Source: Eleginops maclovinus (Eukaryota > Chordata > Actinopteri > Perciformes > Eleginopidae). Taken from it: DNA of 64,000 bases. The position numbers and the translations under genes were made by a program. Below the pieces are notes generated by a model. It was not told the origin of the DNA, made no database searches, and saw nothing but the letters and a program-made list of their open reading frames with translations. The stretch is from positions 8,057,043 through 8,121,042 of the forward strand of contig NC_086362.1 of NCBI RefSeq assembly GCF_036324505.1, in the 5' to 3' direction. Below are positions 1 to 15,163 of this stretch, piece by piece (position 1 is the first letter of the stretch; each line of letters opens with the position of its first letter).

Positions 1-849
<849 letters not shown>

Positions 850-975
850 CTTGACGACGGCAGGTGGTGGTCTGATCCGGTGGTTGCTGCTGGCTGCATG
901 GTTCTGTGCCTTGCCACCTGTGTATTGATTATAGCTGAGCTGGGAGTTTGCGGGTGCCAGAAGGAGCTTCTTCAG
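850..975 (-). CDS. ppargc1a: ppargc1a coding exon 4 (LKKLL nuclear-receptor box)
   Basis: Short exon read directly from the minus strand: it begins LKKLLLAPANSQLSYNQY and ends NHRIRPPPAVVK, 42 residues (142-183). Human PGC-1alpha, as I recall, has LKKLLLAPANTQLSYNEC... and HRIRTNPAIVK at this place, so the match is clear at both ends. LKKLL is the main LXXLL motif through which PGC-1alpha binds ligand-activated nuclear receptors; it sits at the very start of this exon. The acceptor is TTCGCAG before CTG at 975. The donor is AAG|GTAGGG at 850/849, weaker than GTAAGT, and is followed at once by a long CA array on the transcribed sense. The exon is 126 bases, phase 0 at both ends, so skipping it would keep the frame and delete the receptor box. 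The next exon lies beyond position 1. Confidence 0.95.
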
Positions 976-2174
976 CTGCGAACGGACCCAAACAGAACAA
1001 GGGAAAGTGGTGAAGGCGGGGGAATTGAGCGTGGGTTATGCAAATTACCATTTTCTTTCAATTAGACAGCCTGTGCTTTGTAAATGTACAACCAGAAGAG
1101 ACCAATACTGCGAGATAAAATCACTGACAAGATAAGATTAGAGATATTTAAGCGGTTTTATGGCATGAGACTGAGCAAGTGGAGGTTTTTTTTCTTCTTG
1201 TACAGGTGTTTTTGTGTACACACAGCCATGCCTCTCTAATGTGATTGAATAAATACACACAGGCACGTGGCCAAAGGTCATTTGGAAGGGACCTGCATGG
1301 AATATAACTGAACATAAAACAAAATGTAAGGTCAAAGCCAGTTTAAACACCCAGGTGGTGTACAAATAAAATCACAAATGTAAGCCGACTTCTCATGTAG
1401 AAGTCTAAAGAGACTACTCAGATGATATGAGATGGATTTATCTTAGTGTCATTACGTGCTGGTTTGATTTCAGGTCCTGTGGCACTGTGTCAACTGCAGT
1501 TGGCCCCACCTCAGTGTTAATATCAGTGAAATGGCGCCCAATTAGCACTGTTATATAATTATCACTGAGCGGCAAACACACTGATCCATTTCCTATCCTC
1601 CTCAACGCATCTCCATAACATTAATTTGATCGTAATTTCAGTTTTTAGATGAGATGAATTGTAATATTATAGTTATGCTGATAAATGTGCTGCTACTTCT
1701 ATTTCATGGATATGTACTTTGATCTGTTTTATAATTGTTAGTGTGATGGAGACTATGTAATGTTTGAAGTGTTTGTTTTGTGTGTTCCTGCCAAGGGACT
1801 GCAGATGGAAATGAGCTAATAGCCAAATGTAGCATTAATCATCTGTTTTCTTTTACTGTATTTGTATGCATGGCCGTTGTTTAATGGAGGTATAAATAAT
1901 ACAAATCTACATCCCTGCACACTCTCACTACACATGCAGGGAGCATACTGTGGCAAATGTGGTGAGTGTGGATTTGGTACTGCCAGAAACAGAAGTCTGA
2001 CAGACTAACGGCCATTTGTGGTGCCCAGGCTTCTTATCTGGTGTCTGCCATGGACTGGCATAGAAGCAACAGTGTGTGCGGGGGTTGGGGGTCATGTCTT
2101 AGGAGTAACTTATGAGTTGACCCAGGAGTGGTGCTGATGGGAGGCTCTGGAGGAGGAGAAGCTGCTGTTCTTAC
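976..2174 (-). other. ppargc1a: ppargc1a intron 3
   Basis: Intron of 1,199 bases bounded by GTAAGA at 2174 and TTCGCAG at 976. The sequence is unique-looking and moderately AT-rich. I see no repeat array, RNA gene or additional exon in it. Confidence 0.85.
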
Positions 2175-2369
2175 CAGGGAAGGCTCCTCTGGCTCTGGGG
2201 TGCGTGGCGAGCCGTCGGGGGAGGAGGGACAGCTCCGGTCACTGGCATTGGTCACGTCCCCATCTGCCAGGGCCTCAAACGAAGGCAATCCGTACTCATC
2301 CACCGGGATGCTGTCCAGGGTCTCTGTAAGCACTGCCAGCAAGTTGGCCTCATTTTCTTCATCTATCTT
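2175..2369 (-). CDS. ppargc1a: ppargc1a coding exon 3
   Basis: Encodes residues 77-141. It begins KIDEENEANLLAVLTETLDS and ends PEPEEPSL. The LLAVL leucine motif, often called L1 in PGC-1alpha, lies near the start. An acidic stretch (VDEYGLPSFEALADGD) and a Ser/Pro-rich tail with several SP and TP dipeptides follow. The acceptor is a long C/T tract ending CTCAAG before AAG at 2369. The donor is CTG|GTAAGA at 2175/2174. The length is 195 bases, the same as the mammalian exon as I recall it, phase 0 at both ends. The middle (NASDRSCPSSPDGSPRTPEP) differs from the mammalian TTDNEASPSSMPDGTPP region, the usual variable part. An in-frame TTG codon early in the exon is internal and is not a start. 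Confidence 0.96.
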
Positions 2370-5300
2370 CTTGAGGGGGAGGGGAAGGGGGAAGACAGAA
2401 AAATATAGAGACAGGAAAAATAGGACATTTTAGTAAGGAGAAGTAGCATCTCTTTTTTTTCTTCTTGCAGGAAAGTTAAGGTAGCGGGTGCATGCAGGCT
2501 CTCATTGTTAATAGAGTGGGAAGATTTTTCTCTCAATTTTTTGCAGCAGAGCTGGCGCTATTTTGGCAGCCTTTTAAAAACAAATTCTCCCCCTGTGCAA
2601 CTGAGTCAAGCTTGTCACTCATATTTTAAGCATGCAGCTTACTGGACCAAAATAATATCTCCCGCAAGAAACCCATTACCAGGGCTGACAAGTAGCAAGT
2701 ATCTAGGGAAGACAGGAATGGGTTGGGGTGCGTCGCAGCATGGAGGGGTGTGGGGGTAAAGGAAACAATGAGCGGAAGTCGTCTCTCCTCTCTCTCCCCA
2801 CCGAAATGAGAGACGATCAGCTTGCCGACAAGATGTTTGCAAGCAATCCTCAGATAAGGCGTATAACCACCGCTAATGCTAAATAAATGTGATATATTTA
2901 AAATGTTGGCATGACAGCTGATGCTCACAATGGGCGGGGAGTTGCCATCAACATTTCATGAAAAATAAAGCTTGTTCTTGTTCACTCTGCTCCTCTTTGA
3001 TGTACCAGAGGAGTTGTGTGTTTGCTGCAGCTGGCTGTTTATGGTGGAGATTATAACAGTGTGAGAAATGAAGAGACAGAGAGATGAATTTATGGAGATG
3101 GAAAGTGAGAGTTAGGGAGATGTGAGCTGCCAACTATTGACATCTGAGATTTGCTTGGGATAACATCTATGCACGTTTGTAGAGAAATAAACAAGAAATG
3201 AGAGAATATATATTTAAAGTGAGAGTTTGTTAAGTGTGTGTGATGGTGCCTTTGCTCAGTGACAACAGGAACTGTTAGTTCCAGGGCCATAAAAGCCCAG
3301 GGGATCATTAAGACAGCGGAAAGATAAACAGCGTTGTCACCTCGGGAGGTTATATGGCCAGCCCAACAAGAACAAATCCCTTTATGCACACGGCGGGATT
3401 ATCATCGCTCTGAGACGGCGTGTGGCCTTCATTATGCTGAAGGGGCCACCAACCCCTCAGATACCAGCACAAAACCCCAGAAGACCCTGAGCCCCACATG
3501 CACAACATTTACCCACCCACTTGTTTCTGTCTACCACACTGATTCAACATAATTACACACCCACCACGGATGGCACTTCTTGAGCAGGTCTGGATTTACC
3601 AATGAGATAGAGGCCATTTAAATGCCCCCCCCTCTAATTTTCATTTATAGATGAAACCGATATGTTAGACGTTCAGTTAGTTAGCTAACAGTGAGGAAAA
3701 CGCTAATCTGATGTTCATTGAGTAAATTTTTCCTAACAACATGAGCACTCAGTCATTATTAAAAAATGATAAAGGGGACATATTTCACAGAGATAACACG
3801 ACGTTGACTGGGGCCATAGCGCATTGGCAGGCACATGCCTTGCAGGAAATTGCTCTGTATGAGGTGGCATGCTGTTTAATTACTTGCAAGAAGCTTCAAA
3901 TCGACTGTGCTGAAACCCTATGCTCCTGAAATGCTTCCCATTTTCAGCATCCACAGTTATTACGTGAGCACTAAGCGGGTAGGTATTACCGCTGATAAAG
4001 CCGCAGTCTTTCCTTAGCCCAAACATATATCCTTTCATGGGAAATTGAAAGTAGGATCATTTGAGATTATCACAAATGAGTCTTTAATGAGCCAGCCATC
4101 TGTTTAGGTCCAAATATCCAAGCAATGCTGTTTGGGTTGGGGCTTTATTCACCTCTTTAGAGTCTGATCAAACCTGAACATGGTGCAGTCTGTGCCACAG
4201 TGAGGCACTAGTTACATTAAAAGTTGAGAGGGCTGTGCAAGCTTCATTATGTCATGGTTTGGAAAGGATTGGGGCATTTCTGTGGCTGTGGCAGGCTTAA
4301 ATGTAGCGATTTCAATCATGTTTCAAAAACCTCCACCAATTGGCAAGCTCCCACAGGCACACTGTATCCCCGGAGATAACCCAGAAGGGACTCTCATATT
4401 CTGAAAGAGACACTTGTAAAACCCTGAGTCGTGACGATCATACTGCAGCCACTGCTGCGGCTCTAGTGGAGGCACTCGTAGGCCAAGTGGGGATTTGAGA
4501 AACTGGGGTAAGGAGCAAACCTCAGTGATGGTTTCTGCCCTGGAGAGAGCATGATCTAATACTCCGGTCCAGGAGGGCGAGCTTTTCCACGCCAGCTTAA
4601 GGACCGTACCTCACAGAGTTTCTGCACCAAAGTCAATCTACTACTAATGACTCATTTGAACCTTGTATATTTATACACAACATCTCCGTCTGGGTGTATT
4701 CAGGAGCGATGGCACCCAAAGGGAGTGACGGCGGAATAACCTGGCAACCTGCTGACCGCCATGTCCACTTATATTGATTACTACAGCGGCTGCTGAGAGG
4801 AAAAGAGGGCAGGAGGAACAAAGAGAGAGGAAAAAAATTGTCACGGTTGGAGCACTTTCTCACCCATCCCACTTAATGGACCTCACCGAATTAAAGAGAT
4901 CTTAACAATCCTGGGCTAATTGTGGGATCACAATATATTAACCCTGCTCCAATTCTAAAGGGTGCCATTTTGTGGCTGTTTTATTCCAAATGCTTCAATT
5001 AGCCATAAAACATGCTGGCAAGTACTGGCCGAGCTGCTCTCCCCCCCCCTTCACACCAGCCTCCCGCGTCGGAGAAAAGAAAGCCAACTCCAGTTGTTCA
5101 TTATTAGGTGAGGCCCTTTTGTTATCAGGCAGGCTGTCTTTGAGGTTGTCCTTGCCTTTAACTCTTTTATTGAGTTCCACAGCACAGCATTGTGTTCCAG
5201 GAGATACTATTCACACAGCTGATAACGGCAGGTGAAGGTGCTGTTTTAAACAAACAGCTACTTCTGAACACCGGGGCAAATAGCCAAATTAAATCTGCTA

Positions 5301-6966
5301 ATTGCTTCTTGAGGATTCAAAGCTCCTAAGCAAATTTGCAAAGGATCACATTTTAACGAGCTTTTCAGGGCAATGCATCATTTACATGTTAAAAGGAACC
5401 AAATGTGTTGTGAAATTGCCAGAATGATAGACCCGATCACTGAATAACAGCAAGATGAAGTTTCAACAGACTAAACAGCCCCGCCGTTATCTTCAAATGA
5501 GAGGCAGAACATGTGACAGACACTCTGGGAAGATAAAATGTTTCCCATTAAATGGGTCATCTGGTATTTAAAGTACTGTTTATTCTCACTGTCTCCTTTT
5601 TGCTCACTCTTCTCTCTTTCTGCAGATAGCGAAATAGCATCCAGTTACTTCAGAGAGAAAACATTTTTAACAAATTGGCCCCCAAATTGCGTGGTGGGGT
5701 TAAATCTGTGCCTTGACAATTTAATTGCGTTGCTTCATCTCAATCTTTTATTTCTTTCTCCCTCTGCTCTCTGCTTGTCAGATTGCAAAAACATTCCCTT
5801 GGATTAGGTTAAGTGACGAGCTAGACCGTCTAATCATGGCACAATCAGAAATTGTGGGGGGTATATGTGCGTTAGGCGAGAGGGGCGGGGGGTATCGAGT
5901 CGTCACATCTTGCCAAGAAAAGCAGCCTTGGATTTGATAAACAAATAATGTCATTCTGTGTTATTACCCCCGGCCCCCAGATTTCAGAGGAAATAAATCA
6001 ACGTCAGCCTTGCCGTTAAGGCGTTAGTGAGGCCCGACACGTCGGCCAGTCACACAGGCACAACATATGGCAGCAGAGGAGGAGGGAGGAAGGAGAGGCA
6101 GGGAGGGTGAGGTACAGCACGATGCTCGGCGGAGAGACAAATCATGGCAGCCGCCAGAGACGTCTGGTCATTTAGCATGAGCTTACTGAGATGGAGAGAG
6201 GGTGATTATGGCCTATACGGAGCGATGAAGCCATACATAACACTGTTAAGTCCCTCTGTGTGTGTGTGTCTGTGTGTGAGGCCGCTCTGACGATGTTCCA
6301 AATCATAAAACTAAATGTAAAACCTCCATTGTGGTCAGGCTGTGATTGGCTCATAATACACAGAAACAAATGGACAGTCCTGTAGTTTTCCATCTAACTA
6401 CAGAGTCAATAGAGCATGTTGTTATTCTGAAACAATTTCCCAAGCAAATGATCTCATGGACTATATATGGATGCCAACACAATCCTCTATCACCCCTTTA
6501 TTATCACAATATCGTGGCCTATCATGATGGTTTGCGCTGTAAATTGTTAAATCGTAGCCTCTAAACGCACACAAGAGTGCCCGGTTCAAGCACCAAGCAG
6601 CTGATTTCAGGATTCTCAATCTGACTTAGCTATAACACCATGTAATAATCTCTCGTCCTGGCAGGGATTCACTATTTTGTGCCTCCGTTTAAACCAAAAT
6701 GGCAGCTCTTTGGATGAAGAAGAAGTGCTGTTGCTGAAGCTGACTGTTTACATGCCAGATGTCTGTCTGAGTTAGGAAGGCAATGCGAGTTATTCATCAG
6801 TGAGGAAACGGTTCGACCCATCAACGAGGACCAGGTTGTGTGTGTGTGTGCAGAGATGATGCATCTCCAGGGAACCATTTGAGACTGTTAGAGCACTATC
6901 AGATGAGCTGATGCGGGGTGGGGGGAGAGAGAGAGAGGGAAAGAGAAAGTGAGAAGAGGAGATATC

Positions 6967-7074
<108 letters not shown>

Positions 7075-7509
7075 AGCAAGTGAGCCAAAGAGAGGAAGAG
7101 AACTGTTGTTACACATCCTGACACAGGCCAGATCCGATTGAGACACGCACCCAAGGGATGTAAGCGGCGCTGTTCCTTCTGGCTCTCTGTGGATAAATCC
7201 TTTGACTGGTAACCCTGCTGCTGCTGCAGCTAACCACCTGAACTCTGTCACACATCTGCCAAGATCAGTCGCACGGCTTCAGACACACCGGGCCCTATAT
7301 GTCTCCCTTTGGGTCAAAAATCATTCTGTTGTGTATCTCGTCATAAAAGCACACACAACTCTTTGTAATGGATCCAGAGATCAAACTCTTTGAGAGAAAT
7401 TTGAAGATAGGCCCTTTTTTCTATCCAATACCAGATTTTAATTAATAACCTAATTGCCTTACTGTGCTAAAGAGACCAGGATCATTCTTCCAATTCAAGA
7501 TAAAGAGAT

Positions 7510-7720
7510 TCAAAGGTCTTTTTGCCATGTGCACAAACTCTACAGTGCAGTTATTGCCAATAAAATTAAAGTCCCAGGTCTCGCCTACAGTTTAGCATAC
7601 AGTAAAGTCCAGACATAAAGAAATAAGGTAGTAAAACAGTGCAATCAAAACGAGTTTAAGTGATACAATTGTGCAAGGTAAAGCAATAATACATTTACAA
7701 GTAGATAGATAAAACCAAAC
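7510..7720. repeat. possible old interspersed repeat
   Basis: The run TTTTTGCCATGTGCACAAAC, then TACAGTGCAGTTATTGCC and an A-rich tail with short tandem-like motifs, resembles the 3' tails of fish LINE/SINE copies as I remember them. It is degenerate, without visible target-site duplications, so the call is weak. Confidence 0.25.
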
Positions 7721-9941
7721 GCAACATAATTAAATATTGTACATAAGAATAAATACTTTGACGCCTGACATCAATGCTTTTCTAACTTATTTAAAAAAAA
7801 TTAAAGGATAATAATGTCTGATATCAGAATGGCCCATTATCTCAATTCCTGATCCAACTGTTTGAGTCAATATCAGACTGGTCACCAATATGAGTATTAA
7901 TACGCCTTAAACCACAGACCTCCATTGAGACATCATTATTACATTTCCCTCTAAAGCCAGCCTAAGACATATGTATTTACAGTATGTATGCATTGTAAGA
8001 CAACTATCCAAACAACCGATCATGAGCCCCACAATCTAAAGTCCTGCTCCAAGCTGCTGTTGTTTTCCTTCTACTGCCGTCCAACAGATGGTCCGAGCAG
8101 CGTTTGCTAACACCACAAAATCACACATTATCATAATGATTGGACGCTCTCTCTTTTGTTTTGGCAGGGACTTCCCAATCGGCTTGGCACGAGGAAACAC
8201 TGATTGCTGTGATTGCTCTGACTCTGACTAGCTTTGACGGCCGCAGCAGGAGGGGGAGGAAAAACTGAAATTTGGGTCCCCCTGAATAAAGAATATTCAG
8301 CTACATGCAGTGATGGCATGAGGAATGGTGCTTCCCTCTGCTTTTTTCGCTTAATGGCATGCAAATAGCTATTTACTTAAGTCGGCAGCTCTAAATGTGC
8401 ACCACTAAGCAAGAGGCCTTTGAACATACTGTTACACTGTTGATAATGTGCTGGAGGAACAAAGGGAGGGGAGAGAGACACAAAATAGGAGCATGGAGAC
8501 TGTTTCCAATGTCCATCTTGTTAAATGGACACAGCCACATTTCCTGGCTGGAATGCAAGTCTGCCAGCAGCAGTCAAGCGTAGCTGTCCGTAAAACAATT
8601 ACACACACACACACACTCTGGTTACTTTTGGTCTTGACATTTACATAGATTTGCGTGGGGAGCAGAGTGGACCAGAACTTCTTGTTTTTTCACAACAAGG
8701 ACTCAACGTTATTATCCACTGCTGACACCACCTTTAACACAGCCACACACACACGCACACCTGCACACAAATGCAGCTCCTGACCTTTCAGGCCGTGCCA
8801 AGCCAATGGAGGGTTTGTGGTGTTTCATTTGTCACAGTAATGTCTTCCTAGGAAGGATGCCAGCGCAGAGAGAGCCAAGGTACAGCGGACAAGATATAGT
8901 AGTCTACATCTATTCAAACAAAAGGTGTGTTTCTGTGTCATTGTCTCCTTCTACATCTTTGCGTGTATGTGCATATGACAGACGGAAGCAATAAAACAAA
9001 TGTATGGAAATTGAAATGGCAGAATCTTTTGGGGGAAATGCGGTCAATTTGATTCTGCAGCAAAAAAAGGTCACCCTATTCAATTTGCACTCAATGCCAT
9101 ACGTGGCGCGTCGGGGAAACACCTGAAAGCAAACGATCTTATCAGAGGCTCGCAGGCTTCACCACTTACCCACTGCATAAAAGCTATTTGCTGATTACTA
9201 AATAAACGCATTATCTTTTACCTTGACTTCTGTGTGAGTGCATTTCGCTCCTGGATCCAGGTAGGAGGCTGCTACTGTCATGCGCATGCCTCTTATCCAT
9301 GAATGACTTTGTGAGCATGTTATCTGAGCAGTTTTTTTTCCTTGCTCACTTTCAAATGCCATATGTGTATGGGCTGCACGTGTAGTAGCAGTGGTCAAAC
9401 ACGAAGGACTTCACAAGCCTTTGTATGGTGTGTCCGTGGTAACGATGGGGGGAAGCGCCTCTCTTTACAAGTAAAGAAATGAAAAATCATCAAAGAAATG
9501 GTGCACCTAAGTCGATACAATCCCAACTTGTTGACGTGTAGCAGGCCATGAGAAAAGAATAAAGGGGGCATGAAAGCTCTTGGAGTCTCTCTTTGTAGCA
9601 TCAACATTGAATGTTGAGCTGTATTTCATCTTAATCTAGGATATTTTCTCTGAGGAATACTGATCTTGTTGCCTTTAGTTGAGATAGGCTCTCCTTTCAA
9701 AGCTTACATTTAGCCGAGCATGGCCACCCCACCTGCACACATTACCAGACTGTGAGCTGTCTGCCAAACGCAGAATGATCAATGGCCACTGACCACTTGA
9801 TGACAAGCATCCAACACTTGAAATCCCTTTCCAATCTGCCCATCAAGTTATTACACAACACAGCGCACAGCCATGTGAAAAGAGGTTTGGCTGGCCACAG
9901 TAGAAAATGGTCTTCTGGAACGAGTAACAAGCAGACAATTT

Positions 9942-9975
9942 CAGAGCTGTTGACTTCCTGGGGTCAACAGCTCTG
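9942..9975. repeat. 13-bp inverted repeat (hairpin)
   Basis: CAGAGCTGTTGAC at 9942-9954 is followed after eight bases by its exact reverse complement at 9963-9975. It lies within intron 2. The stem is perfect but short, and no flanking extension pairs. Confidence 0.85.
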
Positions 9976-11869
9976 TGATGGCGGATAAACGCAGGAGATT
10001 TATCCTGGATACACCACTTCACAAACCCCATATTCCCCAATTCACCTGATATAAAACATGCTCTCTTAAGCTGCATGCCAATCATTGTGTTTAGTAAGTA
10101 TTTGGGTTGGGTATAAAACCAAAGCTTTTAAGCAACCCACATCCACATCCATCTTCAATTTTTTTTTATATATTCCAATATATTCAACATAGGTTTTTGT
10201 TTTAGAACTGCTAAAGTAGAGGCAATATTTTCTATCTGCAGTGACCACGTGCCTGTAGAAGCTTCTGCTTTCAGGAGCTACTGATTGGGCAGCTAGTGAG
10301 TCATCCAAGCATCCAGTCACTCATGCATCAGCAGCAGAGCCTCTTGAACTATTTGAGGCCTGTGCAGACTTAAATGCTTCAAGGGGGAAATAAGCTGAAG
10401 CTATAAGCATGCAGTGCACATCATAAAGCTTAGTTAGAATGGGGAGGGGTTTTTTTTCTGCATGGATGGCAAAGCTCTTAAAAATAGACTCTCAACCAGG
10501 GAAAACTAGTCCTTCACATGTACAGTAAAGACTCCAGTGAGCACGGCCAAGAATGTGTTAATAAATTACCTTAATTATAACACAGAAACGATCAAATATA
10601 CTAAACCAATTTCATTGACTATAGACATCAAGAGAAGCATCATGACTGTTTGACCAACATGTTTGTACAAAGCTAATCAGGGCTAATTGGAAAAGTGGGT
10701 TTGCACCAGATGATCTGTTTCTTCTCTCCTCAAACTGATTAACCTTTCACCTTGCCGCCTTTCATTATGTCACTTAGCATGCAACAAAACACACTTCTAA
10801 CCACAACAATGCTTAAAGATGCTACACCTTTGACCACAGAGGGCAGTGAAAGCCCTCCTTTGAGTCTTAAAGGGTACAGCTTTTACAGTAACTGCATTAC
10901 TTAATTTTTTTATTCATTGCAAAAACACATCATTTAGCAGCTGATTTATTCATTATTGTTCAACACATTTCTCTGGAAGCTGTGACACAAACACAGAGAG
11001 ATTGACAGACGATGGCAGACTACCAGAGCAGAAGGGCTGGCAAGGTTTACTGCCACTGCTGGGCGAGCTGGCACCGAATACACACAGGCTCTCGCGCAAA
11101 CACACACACACCTGGGATCGATTGGCCTTTCCTGGACAGGGGAAGCAGCCTCTCGCCCAAGACTGATAGCACTTCAGCATGAATCATGGCCCTCGCTGAT
11201 TGAAGGCCTCTCCTTTCTCTATTTCTGTCGAGGTTTCCCCTTATTGTCTGTTATTCATACCTTTTTCTAACTGCTGGCTATCACTTCCATCCTTTTTATG
11301 TCACTCTTTGATCAATTTTATTTAATCTCTTGGCAAACACCATCTTCCTCTTCCTCTTTGTGTTACACGAGGAGTATGAAAGCATTCTAGGAATCCGCTG
11401 TTCCTCCCTCCCTCTCCAAAGTGAACACTATTAAATAATAGAAGGCAGGTTGGTCATATCTCAGGGTATCGCTGCAACATGTTTCCGTGTGTGTGTGAGA
11501 GTCAGGATAGGTGGGGGGGGGGGTGGATTATTGGCTTAGTGTTTTGGCCAGGTTTAAGTGAAACAGCCCTGAAAGGCTCTTAGCGGAGATTACCCCAGGT
11601 ACTAAAAATAGTCATTCCCACCCAATACACACACACACAGAACAGAAAGTGATGACAGTGTTGTGTCTGGCCAGAAAAGACCACTATCTGATCTTTGTGT
11701 CGGGCGTCTCTATTACCCAAAAAAAAACACACACGCGTACATGCATGCACACGTCCACATCGTGGCTCCAGTGTGATGAGAGAGATGTGGGTCCACTGGG
11801 GGGCCAGGGGATCAGCTGGGGCAGGGACACCAAACCATGCCTCAATCAGCAGCCCCAGCCCACTGGGAG

Positions 11870-12013
<144 letters not shown>

Positions 12014-12588
12014 CTGTAGCCGCCGGACCAAAAGATTCTCCTTTGCTCTTTTTCAAAACATTCTCTGAGGGAGCCTTCGTTTTTGGGGCCATATCCTCCC
12101 CCCTCTGCTCACCATCCCTTTATCCCCCACCCTCACTCCTTCCTTCCTTGCAGCCTTTCCCTTCAGAAGCAATCGTTGGAGGCCAGAATATATTTGTTTA
12201 GCCAGTGCAGCTTCAACCTCCCATCAGCCCGGGAACAAATGCTTCGCCTTAGTAGCGAAAAGACAGAGAGAGGACGGAGGGGGGAAAAGAGTGGGGTTAG
12301 AGCGGAGCCCCCCCGGTGTTGCAGGGCGGCGGGTTGAGAGCTCTTGTTGTGTGAGTGGATCTGACAGACGCTCCGAGATGACACAAGCTTGGACAGCCTA
12401 TTTCTGCATCTGTGTACTATACGTCTGCACCTCCCTGTCTGTGCTGCCTCTCATTTGTGTATCTTGAAACAGCATCGCCGCGGGTCTGAGAGCGCTTTGC
12501 CTTTCAGTTCGACAGTGATGGAGGATTGCTTCCATCAGACAGTGCAAACAATGTATCAGCACAGGAAAACTGAAGGGAACTCGAGTGT

Positions 12589-12606
12589 GGGGGGGGGGGG
12601 GGGGGG
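12589..12606. repeat. poly-G run
   Basis: Eighteen consecutive G on the plus strand within intron 2. Such runs are prone to length error in assembly and can form quadruplexes only with more G tracts than are seen here. Confidence 0.9.
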
Positions 12607-15078
12607 AGTATGGTGTATTCTAATAAGACTCACTTGAGAAAATCATATTATACAGTGGAATATGATAATTCATACACCCTTTGCTGGAGCGGAGAACTGG
12701 TGCGGGTGGTGTACTCTCAAATGTCAGCATAAATTTGCAAAATAAACTCAACCGGCATTCAGCAGGGAGTAGAAACAGGGACAATAAGGGTCTATGATGT
12801 GTGTGTGGGCGCGACACTTCCTCTCAGAGGGTCTATGACTCTGTGCGCACTCCTGCTTTAGCCAACAAGTGAGTGAGCAAGGGAGGGAGGGGCTGCTTGA
12901 GGAAAACATTCCATCCCAACATGTTTTATCAAAGCCTGCTAAAGATGACCCAATCAATCTAATCTGCCTTTGCTTAACAATAAGCGCCCAAGCATCTGTC
13001 AGAAAATGCTTAAACAAAGCAGCATAATGCCTCTCAAAGTCTGATGCCATCACACGCCCCATTCCGTTGGAGGAATATCAAGAGTTTGCATGACCGACAT
13101 GTATGCTCACGTGCGATGTAATATCTGAGTAATGCTTTAAGCCTTGGCATCTTATTTTACTACCTGCAAAGCCCACAACCTTTTACTTCCAATCCGTGAG
13201 CTTTGATTTGAGCTGGCACTAGTCCAAGCATTCCCTGCTCTCCACATTTATCTCTTTCACTACCCATCTGTCCTTGTGTCTGTGTGTCTGTCTTGTCATC
13301 TGCTGGCCTTTTCCGTCCATCTCTGCGCCTCCCTTTGTTTCTCTCGTCTCTATCTGCCCTTGTCCCCGTGTCCCACCTGTCCGTCTGTCATCAGCGTATC
13401 TCATGACAGGACAGGTACAGCTGCGATAAAATGTCAGAAGGTAAACCGAGTGCCAATTTTCTTGCATAATCACGCATGGTGCATTCCAGTGCAAGTGCCA
13501 CACAGGAATCTGAATGAGCTAAAACCAAGGAGACAGGTTTCCGTCGATCAAACGGCTGAAGCCCGTCATGAAAGCTGAGAGGAGTCCTGCGGTTAAAACG
13601 ACGGGGTCACGCTTCCATGCTATTATCTTTGGCAGTACATTGGGAACTTATTGGAGTAACCAACCCTTAACAACTGCAGCCCAAAATAGACTGGACTTTC
13701 ACGGTCGGCCCATTTTGAAGGGGTGTCAAACGCACTGTGCCAGGTGCGATAGCGGCTATGTGTGTGTGTGTTACAAATGGGGGGAAGGGGGCACATGATT
13801 CTCCACATTTTGTCTCAGGGACAGTTGGGACAGTGGCAGGGAATGGAGCAAAAGGCCAGCCAGGGGACAGCTTGTGATCCCGGACCATATGTTGCTTACA
13901 GAACAGAACACACATATACACAGATAGAAACATGGGCATACTTGCAAACTTACACTGCCCAAACACGGTGTAAGCTGTTTTTATTTAACCTTTAAACAGA
14001 CTTTTTCAGATGTGACAACAACGTTTCCGGTCCCAACTGTACTGTATAACCAAGGCAAAGTCACTCATTTGCTACCGTGTGTGACATGGAGCTGTACCCT
14101 GAATAAAAGCCCAAATCTAAGAAAAACAGAAGCTGTTTGTCTTTCTTTCTAAACTGCAAATCATTTCAACAGTTGACATACTTCAGCAAACAAAGGCTGG
14201 TTCAAACTTCCAGGGAGCGTGTTGTTTGATGGGGACTTTGTTAAGAGAGAGGCCCCAGCATGACAGCTGCACCCAGCTGTTCCACATGTAAGGCAGGACA
14301 GCCTTGATCATCTGCTACCTGCTTTTTCTTAACACGCTCACACGCTGATTTGTTAACTGGATGTATATGCATGAGTTGAAGGGAAAATGTAAGAAAACAA
14401 AGAATGCAGTCGCAGGCTTTAAAATCTGGCTTGTTATTAACACGTTCTCTAATCTTCAACTTTTGATTGGATGCTTCTCTGCCCTGTGTAGAGGCCAATC
14501 AGGGGGCCGTAGGAAGTACAGCTGCAGTCCCAGCTTTCTGATCCTTGCAGAGCAGCAAACTTTCCCCTGTCAGATTAAGTAGGATTAGCTGGGTCCTGCC
14601 GTATGATGAACTGAGCACTTCATATGGTGACTAGAAACTTTCCAAAGATGGAAAAAAAATCCCCGGTCAGGGAAAAGTATTACTCGCTTTGAAAGCCCAA
14701 TGCTTGATTAGAAGCCTTTCCAAACCATCAGCATAATACAATATCTGCTGGCCTGTTCATAGTGTGAAAACATCACCCCCTCACTGCTATGTACAGTATT
14801 CCTGTGGATGCTGAACGTGCACATGAAAATGAATATGCAGGCTCACAAACACAAACTCTCACACAGCTTCTTGATCTGAGCTTGTGCCCTCATCAGCGTC
14901 CACAATGTCTGCTAAGTTCCAGCGTGTTTCAAAATCACACACACATACATAATCACATGCATACACTCTCAAAGGTATTTTTATCCATCCCTAGAGCCAC
15001 TCAGGGGTTGGAAGCCATATCACTCTCAGACGACAGAGGAGCCTCGGTCACACCAGCTAGTACTTAAGGCGCCCTTTA

Positions 15079-15080
<2 letters not shown>

Positions 15081-15162
<82 letters not shown>
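15081..15162 (-). repeat. (CA)n microsatellite in intron 2
   Basis: About 41 perfect GT units on the plus strand, roughly 0.9 kb downstream (in transcript sense) of exon 2. Reads as CA in the ppargc1a pre-mRNA. Confidence 0.97.
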
Positions 15163-15163
<1 letters not shown>

